From contig JAOPYP010000836.1 of NCBI GenBank assembly GCA_025964635.1, positions 1 to 9,776 on the forward strand: a stretch of 9,776 nucleotides of DNA. The letters run 5' to 3'. The translations under genes were made by a program, and so were the position numbers. This document shows positions 1 to 5,744 of this stretch, piece by piece (position 1 is the stretch's first letter; every line of letters starts with the position of its first letter). The notes under the pieces were generated by a model. It searched no databases. It saw nothing but the letters and a program-made list of their open reading frames with translations, and was not told the origin of the DNA. The DNA comes from Actinomycetes bacterium (GTDB taxonomy: Bacteria; Actinomycetota; Actinomycetes; Streptosporangiales; Streptosporangiaceae).

Positions 1-9
1 CCCGGCCGG

Positions 10-2841
10 TCACGGCTGGACCCAGGACTGGTTGGCCGCGCCCGTGCAGCTCCAGATCTGCACCTGGGTCCCGGGGGTGGTGGAGAACCCGGTGTCGTCC
101 AGGCACTTGCCCGACTGCGGGTTGAGCAGCGCGCCGCCGGACTGCGGCTGCCACACCTGGGCGCTGGTCCCGTTGCAGGTGTACAGGTCGACCGGGGACC
201 CGTTGCCGGTCGCGCCGCCGGTCACGTCCAGGCACTTGCCGTCGGCGTGGATGGTCCCGTTGGATTCCTCGGTCCACTGCTGGCCGTTGGTGCCGTTGCA
301 GGTGTAGACCTCGACCTTCGTGCCGTTGGTGTTGTTGTCGCCGGCCAGGTCCAGGCACAAGCCCTGGTAGCCCACCAGCGGGGTGGTCGCCACACCCGAC
401 CCGGCCGGGGTGACGGTCCAGGTGAACGACGTGGTGGCGGAGGCGCCGGTCCCGTCGCGGGCGGTGACGGTGACCGTGGACGTGCCCGCCGTACCTGGCG
501 TGCCGGTGATGGTGCCGCTGCTGGAGATCGACGTCCCGGCGGGCAGCCCGGACGCCGTGAACGTGGGCGACTGGCCGCTGGCGGAGTCGGCCGCGGAGAC
601 CTTCACCGACACCGCGGTGCCGGCGGTGCCCTCCTGCGGGCCCGGGCTGGTGATGGTGACCGGCTGGCCGAGCTGCCCCGAGGTGACCGCGAGCGTGCCG
701 GTCAGCGGCAGGTTCGCGGTCGAGTCGCCGACCGCGATGCCGTAGTTCCCGGTCGCGGCGGCGAAGGCGCTGGCGCTGGAGTTCCAGTACGACAGGTTGC
801 GCTGGGTCAGCGGGAACGAGACCGCCTGGCTGGCCCCAGGCTGGAGGTTCACCCGGGCGAATCCCTCCAGCTGCCGGGGCGGCTCGCCCGCCGCGGACGG
901 GTCGCTCACGTACAGCTGCGCCACGTCGGCGCCGGCCCGGGAGCCGGTGTTGGTCACGGTGGCACTGACCGTGGCCGAGCCACCCGCCGGCAGCGCGGTG
1001 ATCTTCAGGTTGCTGAACGAGAAGCTCGTGTAGGACAGCCCGTAGCCGAACGGGAACAGCGGCGTGAGTCCCCTCGTGTTGTACCAGCGGTAGCCGACGT
1101 CAATGCCCTCTGAGTACTGCACCGTCCCGCCGGTGCCGGGCCACTGCGCGGTCGTGCTGGCGGGCACCTGGGACAGGGACGCCGGGAAGGTCACGGTCAG
1201 GTGCCCGGACGGGTTGGCCTGGCCGAACAGCAGTGCCGCGATGGCCGTGCCGTCCTGCTGGCCCGGGTACCACGCCTCGAACACCCCGGCCACCGAGGAC
1301 AGCCACGGCATGGTCACGGCGGAGCCGGTGTTCAGCACCACGATCGTGTGCGGGTTCGCCGCCGCCACCGCGGAGATCAGCGAGTTGTTCGCGCTGGACA
1401 AGTCGATGCTGCTCAGGTCGCTGCCCTCGGACTCGTTGCGGCTGGCGAACACGACCGCGACGCTGGAGGAGGCGGCCAGCGCGGCCGCGGAACTGGCCGA
1501 GGAGCCGTCGTTGTAGCTGACCGTGACCCCGCTCGGAGCGGCCGCGGTGATGCCCTGCAGCGGGGTCACCGTCCCGCTGGACGACACGCCCGCGCTGCCG
1601 CCGCCCGCGGTCAGCGCGCCGGACGAGGCGTCCGAGCCGATGACCGCGATCGACTTGTCCGACGGCGTCAGCGGCAGCACCCCGCCGCTGTTCTTCAGCA
1701 GCACGGTGCCCTCCTCGGCCAGTTGCAGCGCGTCGGCGATGTGCGCGGGGCTGGTCGCGGTCTGGGCCGGTGACCCGGCGGGCGGCTCGTCGAACAGGCC
1801 GTACCCGAACATCTCGGTGAGCACCGGGGTGACCATGGAGTTCAGGGTCGCGGTGGACACCGCCCCGGACGAGACCGCGCTCTGCAGCGCGCTGCCGAAT
1901 TGGCCCTCGGTGCCCGGCATGTCCTGGTCCAGGCCGGCGTTGGCCGACGCGGCGGTGGCGTGCGTGGCGTACCAGTCGGAGGTCACGAACCCGCCGAAGC
2001 CGAACTGCTGGCGCAGCACGGTGGACAGCAGGTAGGGGTTCTGGCAGGCGTAGGTGCCGTTCACGGTGCTGTAGGAGCACATCACCGAGGAGGCCGCGCC
2101 CTGCTGGGTGGAGTCCTGGAACGCGGGCAGGTAGATCTCCTGCTCGGCCCGGGTGCTGATCACCGCGTTGTCGGCCGGCGTGTTCCGGTTGGTCTCCTGG
2201 TTGTACACGGCGAGGTGCTTGACCTGGGCCATCACGCCGGTGGACTGCACCCCCTGGATGTTGGCCGCGCCGAGCGTCCCGTTCAGGTACGGGTCCTCAC
2301 CGATGGACTCGAACGCCCGGCCCCAGCGCGGGTCACGGACGATGTTGATGGTCGGCCCCAGGTCCACGCTGCTGCCCTTAGCCGCCTGCTCGGCCCCGAT
2401 GACCTGGCCGTACAGCCGCTCGGCCGAGATGTCCCAGGTCGCCGCGACGTCGACGGGAGCGGGCAGCTGCGTGACGTTGGCCATCCCGTCGCCGACCCCG
2501 GCCGGCCCGTCTTCCAGGTTCATGGCCGGAATGCACAGCGACCCGATGGCCGGGGTGAACCCGACGTAGCTGGACCCGCTGGCCCCGGTGAGCACGGTGA
2601 CCTTCTGGGCCACGGTCATCCTGGCCAGCAGCTGGCTGACCCGCTGGGAGATGGGCGCGCTGGAGCCGACCCAGGGGCAGGCCGCATTCGCGGCCGGCGC
2701 GGCCGGCGCGGCGCTGGCCGGCTGGACGGCGCCGGCCAGGGACGCGGCGACGGTCAGGCCAGCCAGGGACGCGGCGGCGGTGATCAGGGTCAGGGACCGG
2801 GCCGGGCGGCGCGGCCGGGATCTCCCGCGGGACAGGTGCAT
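10..2841 (-). CDS. Secreted GH3 beta-glucosidase-like enzyme with Ig-like and ricin-type lectin (CBM13) domains
   Basis: The 943-aa product starts at ATG 2841, preceded by GGAGG four bases upstream. An in-frame start at 2955 has no ribosome site and would put a hydrophilic stretch before the signal peptide. Residues 1-44 form an Arg-rich n-region, a hydrophobic core and an ASA cleavage site, so the enzyme is probably exported. The GH3 barrel has the LEDGPAGV loop (D111), DPRWGR (R172), KH 208-209 and the nucleophile motif TSDW (D289). The second GH3 domain has NESEGSD, where E472 is the likely acid/base. A fibronectin-III-like domain follows (about 620-700), then a putative-Ig domain (about 724-810). 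A beta-trefoil lectin closes the protein (about 820-943), with three QxW repeats (QQW, QVW, QSW). GH3 enzymes release terminal sugars from beta-linked glycans, and the GLDQDMPG motif resembles beta-glucosidases. The exact sugar (glucose, xylose or other) cannot be told from sequence. No frameshift or missing catalytic residue was seen. Confidence 0.93.
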   Translation of the reverse strand: MHLSRGRSRPRRPARSLTLITAAASLAGLTVAASLAGAVQPASAAPAAPAANAACPWVGSSAPISQRVSQLLARMTVAQKVTVLTGASGSSYVGFTPAIGSLCIPAMNLEDGPAGVGDGMANVTQLPAPVDVAATWDISAERLYGQVIGAEQAAKGSSVDLGPTINIVRDPRWGRAFESIGEDPYLNGTLGAANIQGVQSTGVMAQVKHLAVYNQETNRNTPADNAVISTRAEQEIYLPAFQDSTQQGAASSVMCSYSTVNGTYACQNPYLLSTVLRQQFGFGGFVTSDWYATHATAASANAGLDQDMPGTEGQFGSALQSAVSSGAVSTATLNSMVTPVLTEMFGYGLFDEPPAGSPAQTATSPAHIADALQLAEEGTVLLKNSGGVLPLTPSDKSIAVIGSDASSGALTAGGGSAGVSSSGTVTPLQGITAAAPSGVTVSYNDGSSASSAAALAASSSVAVVFASRNESEGSDLSSIDLSSANNSLISAVAAANPHTIVVLNTGSAVTMPWLSSVAGVFEAWYPGQQDGTAIAALLFGQANPSGHLTVTFPASLSQVPASTTAQWPGTGGTVQYSEGIDVGYRWYNTRGLTPLFPFGYGLSYTSFSFSNLKITALPAGGSATVSATVTNTGSRAGADVAQLYVSDPSAAGEPPRQLEGFARVNLQPGASQAVSFPLTQRNLSYWNSSASAFAAATGNYGIAVGDSTANLPLTGTLAVTSGQLGQPVTITSPGPQEGTAGTAVSVKVSAADSASGQSPTFTASGLPAGTSISSSGTITGTPGTAGTSTVTVTARDGTGASATTSFTWTVTPAGSGVATTPLVGYQGLCLDLAGDNNTNGTKVEVYTCNGTNGQQWTEESNGTIHADGKCLDVTGGATGNGSPVDLYTCNGTSAQVWQPQSGGALLNPQSGKCLDDTGFSTTPGTQVQIWSCTGAANQSWVQP

Positions 2842-2980
2842 GGTGCCTCCGGGGCAATGGGTTCCCGCACAACATAGATTTGGCGGAAACGGCCGGCCAG
2901 AACCTGACCCGGAAATAATTCCGAAATAAAGTGTCAAAGTTTCCGTAACGTCCATGTCAACGAGGCTGAGCCATTGACGC
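2842..2980 (-). promoter_or_regulatory. AT-rich leader and probable promoter region of the GH3 gene
   Basis: This is an AT-rich island in otherwise very GC-rich DNA just upstream of the GH3 start. On the minus strand it holds two TTGACA hexamers (complements at 2955-2960 and 2932-2937), 17 bases apart. It also holds a 7-bp inverted repeat, CGGAAAC (2884-2890) with GTTTCCG (2939-2945), and a smaller dyad, CGGAA-ATAA-TTCCG (2910-2923). The ribosome site is the complement of CCTCC at 2846-2850. No convincing -10 hexamer sits 16-18 bases from either TTGACA, so the exact promoter is unresolved. The dyads could bind a sugar-responsive repressor, but they do not match the CebR-type TGGGAGCGCTCCCA box known from streptomycetes. 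Confidence 0.45.
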
Positions 2981-3015
2981 GGTGTTTACCGGATGGTAGG
3001 TAAGCGCGCGGCGGT

Positions 3016-3185
3016 GGCCGGGGCGGCGCAGTCACGATGGCCGCGCCCGGCCTCGGTGCGTGTCCCGGGCCGTGAGCCCGGCCGCCGTGGACGGGGGCAC
3101 GCGGCCAGGCCGGTGACCGTCCCGGCCATGATCGCGGCCGGGCCTGGCCCGGCCGCGGTGACTAATCGGGCCACCTCATGGCCCG
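3016..3185. repeat. Cluster of four inverted repeats, including a 25-bp perfect palindrome
   Basis: The gene-free stretch between the divergent GH3 and coiled-coil genes carries four potential hairpins. The first pairs 3016-3027 with 3040-3052 (12-13 bp, one bulge, 12-base loop). The second pairs CCGGGC 3065-3070 with GCCCGG 3076-3081 (5-base loop). The third, 3133-3157, is a palindrome of two 12-base arms (CGCGGCCGGGCC and its exact complement) around a single T. The fourth pairs CGGGCC 3167-3172 with GGCCCG 3180-3185. Both flanking genes read away from this region, so these are not ordinary end-of-gene terminators. They could be protein-binding sites, insulators or part of a structured transcript. 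High GC makes short hairpins common by chance, but not the 25-bp palindrome. Confidence 0.6.
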
Positions 3186-3193
3186 GCTCGCCC

Positions 3194-3199
3194 TAAACT
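3194..3199 (+). promoter_or_regulatory. Possible -10 element for the coiled-coil gene
   Basis: TAAACT fits the actinobacterial -10 pattern TAnnnT. It would place transcription start near 3206, leaving a short leader with the GGAGG ribosome site at 3221-3225. No clear -35 hexamer is present at the normal distance. If correct, it rules out the upstream ATG at 3178 as the translation start. Confidence 0.25.
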
Positions 3200-3231
3200 C
3201 GGCGGTGGGTAGCCAGGGCCGGAGGCGAGCG

Positions 3232-3570
3232 GTGCAGGAATTCGACGAGATCCGTAAGCGGCTGGAGGGTCTCGAGGCTCAGGTGACCGCGCTGGCCGAG
3301 GTGCAGGGTGAGGGCCGCCGGGCCGCCGACCTGTTCGCGATGGTGGACCGGGACGTGGCCGACCTGAACAGCGCGTTCGGGATGCAGCGCCAGCTGCTCC
3401 AGGCGCTCCGCGACGACCAGGTCGGGCAGGGGCACAGCCTGTCGGAGCAGGGCCAGGCCCTGGACGGGATCATCGTGACGCTGCGGATGATTCACGACAC
3501 GCAGCTCAAGCAGGGCCGCCACCTGGCCGAGCAGGGCCGCGTCCTGGCCCGGATCGATCCCGCGGACTGA
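3232..3570 (+). CDS. Small coiled-coil protein of unknown function
   Basis: The 112-aa product is read from GTG 3232, which has GGAGG six bases upstream. An in-frame ATG at 3178 lacks a ribosome site and lies inside a hairpin, so the shorter form is preferred. The protein is charged and helical, with long heptad-like Leu/Ile/Val spacing from residue 4 to 107, and no membrane segment or signal peptide. It contains an internal duplication: GQGHSLSEQGQAL (65-77) and KQGRHLAEQGRVL (93-105) are exactly 28 residues (four heptads) apart, which supports a continuous coiled coil. It probably oligomerises in the cytoplasm. No family with a known function was recognised. It is monocistronic and is followed within three bases by a hairpin terminator. 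Confidence 0.75.
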   Translation: MQEFDEIRKRLEGLEAQVTALAEVQGEGRRAADLFAMVDRDVADLNSAFGMQRQLLQALRDDQVGQGHSLSEQGQALDGIIVTLRMIHDTQLKQGRHLAEQGRVLARIDPAD

Positions 3571-3572
3571 CC

Positions 3573-3611
3573 GCGGGCCCAGACCAGGTCCATGACCCGG
3601 TCCGGGCCTGC
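3573..3611. terminator. Hairpin terminator between convergent genes
   Basis: A 13-base arm at 3573-3585 pairs with 3599-3611 (12 of 13 positions including one G-U, one mismatch, 13-base loop), starting two bases after the coiled-coil stop codon. There is no T tract, as is common in actinomycetes. It lies between the ends of two convergent genes and could serve both strands. Confidence 0.6.
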
Positions 3612-3632
3612 GGCGTCCACGCTGCCGGTGAG

Positions 3633-3848
3633 TTACCGGCGGGGCGAAGGCTCTTTGAGTGTGGCCACGAAGCCGGCCCACGCGGCCCGGCTGAAGATGA
3701 GCGGGCCGGCCTGCTTCGACTTGGAGTCGCGCACCACGACTACTCCCGGCAGGTTACGGGCGACTTCGACGCACTGGCCGCCATTGCCGCCGCTATAGCT
3801 GCTCTTATACCAATTGGCACGGGACAGGTCGATGCCTGAGGGGGTCAT
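3633..3848 (-). CDS. DUF397 small protein (partner of the XRE regulator)
   Basis: The 71-aa product has the DUF397 signature: WYKSSYSGGNGGQCVEVA in the first half, VVVRDSK in the middle, and GPLIFSRAAWAGF near the end. The start is ATG 3848, with AAGGAGG seven bases upstream. DUF397 proteins occur almost only in actinobacteria, usually next to an XRE-DUF5753 regulator. In studied pairs the small protein modulates or antagonises its cognate regulator, and some pairs have been described as toxin-antitoxin-like. Here it lies 77 bases downstream of the regulator on the same strand, probably in one operon, separated by the CTAGTAAGC array. Family assignment is firm; its exact role here is inferred. 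Confidence 0.93.
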   Translation of the reverse strand: MTPSGIDLSRANWYKSSYSGGNGGQCVEVARNLPGVVVVRDSKSKQAGPLIFSRAAWAGFVATLKEPSPRR

Positions 3849-3869
3849 CCCGCACCTCCTTCGTGTGGT

Positions 3870-3912
3870 CTAGATTCTGCTTACTAGATTCTCTGCTTAC
3901 TAGGCTTACTAG
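3870..3912 (-). repeat. CTAGTAAGC direct-repeat array in the XRE-DUF397 intergenic gap
   Basis: On the plus strand GCTTACTAG occurs three times (3879-3887, 3895-3903, 3904-3912), and a further CTAG is at 3870-3873. Read on the minus strand this is CTAGTAAGC, then CTAGTAAGC plus AGAGAAT, then CTAGTAAGC plus AGAAT, then CTAG. The array is AT-rich and lies just upstream of the DUF397 ribosome site (complement at 3855-3861). CTAG is normally under-represented in bacterial genomes, so four copies in 43 bases stand out. It could be a slippage-prone repeat or a protein or RNA-processing site; no function is shown. Confidence 0.75.
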
Positions 3913-3925
3913 TTCTCGATGATGA

Positions 3926-4783
3926 TTAGCTGAATCCCTTGGCCACCTGCGCAATCAGGTCGATGGATTGGCCCGTGCCCAGTGCTTCGGCACGGAGGTG
4001 ATTGAACACCACTGTATAGCGCCGGACCTCGTCCTCATTCTCCAGGAAAAGACTGCCGCTAAGGTGCTCCAGGTAGACGACCGCGGGGTCCGCGGCCTGG
4101 GGAAATTCCAGAATAGTGAACGGGCTGATCGGCTGCACCTGGGCGGCCGCGCCGAATGGCAGGACCTGCAGCGTCACGTTCGGCTCCCCGGCCACGTCGA
4201 TGAGCCGGGCCAGCTGGGTGCGCATCACGCCGGGCCCGCCGACCTGGGCCCGCAGCACATTCTCGCTCAGCACCACCCACAGGTCGGGTGGTTCCGGCTG
4301 GTCCAGAGTGGCCTGGCGGTCCATCCGCAACGCCACCTGCCGGTCGATGTCCTCGGCCGGGCCGGCGGTCGGCGCGGTGCGCAGCACGGCCCGCGCGTAT
4401 TCCTTGGTCTGCAGCAGGCCGGGCACCACCATGCACTGGAAGTCGCGCAGCGCCGCGGCCTCGGATTCGAGGCCGATGTAAGGCTCGAACCAGGTGGGCA
4501 GCACGCGGCCGTACGTGTGCCACCAGCCCTTGCGGCGCGCTTCGCGGGCCAGCTGGACGAGCGCCTCCGCTTCCTCCCCGAGCACGCCGTAGATCTCCAG
4601 CAGTTCCCGGACATCTCCCGGGCGCACGCTGATCCGGCCGGTCTCCATCCGGCTGATCCGGGTCCCCGAGCAGTCGAGCCGCTGCCCGACGTCTTCGCAG
4701 GTTAAGCGGGCTTGCTCACGCAGGCGCCGGAGCTCGATGCCAAGACGCTTGCGGCGGACCGTGGGACTGGGACTGGCGGCCAT
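3926..4783 (-). CDS. XRE-family helix-turn-helix regulator with DUF5753 domain (WhiJ-like)
   Basis: The 285-aa product is read from ATG 4783, with GGGAGG about nine bases upstream. A much longer frame back to 5080 runs through the divergent promoter region and is not credible. Residues 14-68 form an HTH_XRE domain (TCEDVGQRLDCSGTRISRME). Residues 90-275 are DUF5753, with the typical FQCMVVPGLLQT (115-126) and, near the end, VYLEHLSGSLFLE. Such proteins bind DNA as dimers; in streptomycetes the paralogous WhiJ-type sets influence sporulation and antibiotic production. The neighbours fit that set: DUF397 downstream, and a divergent RsbW-like ATPase. Leu27, inside the DNA-binding domain, is encoded by the rare TTA codon (4703-4705), so translation may depend on the bldA-type tRNA. 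A TATTAT -10-like box on this strand (complement 4848-4853) overlaps a candidate operator, which would fit autoregulation. Confidence 0.93.
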   Translation of the reverse strand: MAASPSPTVRRKRLGIELRRLREQARLTCEDVGQRLDCSGTRISRMETGRISVRPGDVRELLEIYGVLGEEAEALVQLAREARRKGWWHTYGRVLPTWFEPYIGLESEAAALRDFQCMVVPGLLQTKEYARAVLRTAPTAGPAEDIDRQVALRMDRQATLDQPEPPDLWVVLSENVLRAQVGGPGVMRTQLARLIDVAGEPNVTLQVLPFGAAAQVQPISPFTILEFPQAADPAVVYLEHLSGSLFLENEDEVRRYTVVFNHLRAEALGTGQSIDLIAQVAKGFS

Positions 4784-4825
4784 GATGGTGTGCCTCCCGG
4801 TCTGCGCTGTGGTGCGGGCGCGCTC

Positions 4826-4922
4826 CGCACGATACAATAGGAATCGCATAATACGGTTAGGCATCTTGCACAACGGCGTTGCTTGATGCATGCTGGGGCA
4901 CAATGCTGTGACGCATGATACG
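4826..4922. promoter_or_regulatory. Three candidate operator 11-mers in the divergent regulator/ATPase promoter
   Basis: Three related 11-mers lie between the divergent genes: CGCACGATACA (4826-4836), CGCATAATACG (4845-4855) and CGCATGATACG (4912-4922). The last two differ at one position; the first matches the third at 9 of 11. Each strong copy is a quasi-palindrome of the form CGYAT-N-ATRCG, as expected for a dimeric HTH protein. The middle site covers the best -10-like hexamer for the XRE gene, and the last lies upstream of the preferred ATPase start. The likely binder is the XRE regulator itself, acting on its own gene and the divergent gene. This is inferred from repetition, symmetry and position only. 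Confidence 0.5.
4861..4889. promoter_or_regulatory. Imperfect dyad at the centre of the divergent promoter region
   Basis: GCATC (4861-4865) is mirrored by GATGC (4885-4889), with inner GCA/TGC matches, and a nearly concentric CAAC-GGC-GTTG dyad lies at 4871-4881. It sits between the second and third candidate operators. It may be another protein-binding site; there is no direct evidence for which protein. Confidence 0.3.
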
Positions 4923-4991
4923 CGCCCGCATTCGCAGGGTGACCGGTACTTAACTGCTGAGGTATCCGACTCCGGCGAGGTGATCCGCGAG

Positions 4992-5669
4992 ATGCCCCGG
5001 ACCGGTACCGGCCCATTCCCTGCGCAACGCTCCGCCTTCCCCGTTCCCGGCGGCCGGTACGGACTCCTGGCCCGGGACACCCAGTTCAGCGCGGCCCCCT
5101 ACGGCGGGTCCTACGGCCCGGCCGCCTCGTCCGGCCAGTACGGCCTGGCCATCCCCGGTGGTTATTACGGCCCGGTCGCCGCGGCCCACGAGGATCCCGT
5201 CCGCCCCGGGCAGTGGCCGCTCCAGACCCGCCTGGAGCTGGGCGCGCTGGCCGGCGCCGTGCCGTGCGCCCGGATGCACGCCCGGCTGGTCCTGACTGAG
5301 TGGGGGCAGGCCGCGCTGAGCGATAGCGTGGAGCTGATCGTCTCGGAGTTGATGACCAACGCGCTGCGGGCCTGCAGCGACCCGGTGGCGGGCGGCCCGG
5401 GCTACGGCGCCGACGGCCGGCAGCAGCCGCTGGGGCTGCGGCTCGCGTCCGACCAGCAGCAGGTGCTGGTGGAAGTCTGGGACGGCGCGACGGCCCCGCC
5501 GGCGCCCGGCCAGGTCAGCCACGATGGTGAGACCGGGCGCGGCCTTTTAATGGTGGAGGCGGTCAGCAGCCGCTGGGGGTACTACTACCCGGCCAGCCAG
5601 CCGCGGGGCACCGCGCCGGACGCGCGGGCCGCCAAGGTCGTCTGGGCCCTGATCCAGCCCGGGGCCTAA
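4992..5669 (+). CDS. RsbW-like ATP-binding (HATPase_c_2) regulatory protein
   Basis: The 225-aa form from ATG 4992 is preferred: GAGG lies 11 bases upstream. The alternative ATG 4890 (259 aa) has no ribosome site and would place a candidate operator inside the gene. Numbering here follows the short form. The C-terminal half is a GHKL ATPase: N box VSELMTNA (E119, N123), G1 box VWDG (D164) and G2 box GETGRGL (179-185). This is the fold of anti-sigma factors RsbW/SpoIIAB. In actinomycetes many stand-alone copies, like those of the abaA and whiJ clusters, sit beside XRE/DUF397 genes. The N-terminal part (about 20-60) is a low-complexity region with four x-YG motifs (RYG, SYG, QYG, YYG) and is probably disordered. 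Leu186 in the G2 box is a rare TTA codon (5547-5549). Histidine-kinase activity is unlikely because no phospho-acceptor domain is present. Its partner is unknown. Confidence 0.87.
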   Translation: MPRTGTGPFPAQRSAFPVPGGRYGLLARDTQFSAAPYGGSYGPAASSGQYGLAIPGGYYGPVAAAHEDPVRPGQWPLQTRLELGALAGAVPCARMHARLVLTEWGQAALSDSVELIVSELMTNALRACSDPVAGGPGYGADGRQQPLGLRLASDQQQVLVEVWDGATAPPAPGQVSHDGETGRGLLMVEAVSSRWGYYYPASQPRGTAPDARAAKVVWALIQPGA

Positions 5670-5675
5670 TCCGCG

Positions 5676-5744
5676 CCCCGGGTATCAATGGCCCGGGCAT
5701 CAACGGCCGGGCCTTGATCGAGCCCCGGGCGTCAACGGCCGGGG
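5676..5744. terminator. Triple tandem hairpin, bidirectional terminator
   Basis: A 16-base unit of the form CCCGGGYRTCAAYGGC occurs three times (5677-5692, 5692-5707, 5724-5739). Each can fold: CCCGGG 5677-5682 with 5692-5697; GGCCCGG 5690-5696 with CCGGGCC 5707-5713; CCCCGG 5723-5728 with CCGGGG 5739-5744. The loops share the core TCAAYGG. The array lies between the convergent ATPase and amidotransferase genes, and the last unit supplies the TGA stop (5732-5734) of the latter. No T tract. A role in terminating both transcripts is likely. Confidence 0.65.

Noticed and set aside
247..1113. Long plus-strand frame opposite the GH3 gene
   Set aside because: Arg/Gly-rich translation typical of antisense frames in high-GC DNA; it overlaps clear GH3 and lectin domains and shows no motif.
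1100..2080. Minus-strand frame overlapping the GH3 gene in another phase
   Set aside because: Low-complexity Arg/Gly/Val composition with no domain; a shadow of the GH3 coding sequence.
2932..2960. A complete -35/-10 sigma-A-type promoter for the GH3 gene
   Set aside because: Two TTGACA hexamers are present, but no TAnnnT hexamer lies 16-18 bases downstream of either, so only a general regulatory region is reported.
2993..3196. Short plus- and minus-strand frames in the GH3/coiled-coil intergenic region
   Set aside because: No ribosome site, Pro/Arg/Ala-rich products, and the region is dominated by inverted repeats.
4890..4991. Longer ATPase start at ATG 4890
   Set aside because: No ribosome site, weaker codon bias with a TTA codon, and it would put a candidate operator inside the gene. 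It is not excluded and is mentioned in the gene entry.
4784..5080. N-terminal extension of the XRE regulator frame to 5080 on the minus strand
   Set aside because: It crosses the divergent promoter region and the start of the ATPase gene, has unusual composition, and the ATG at 4783 has a good ribosome site and the normal family N-terminus.
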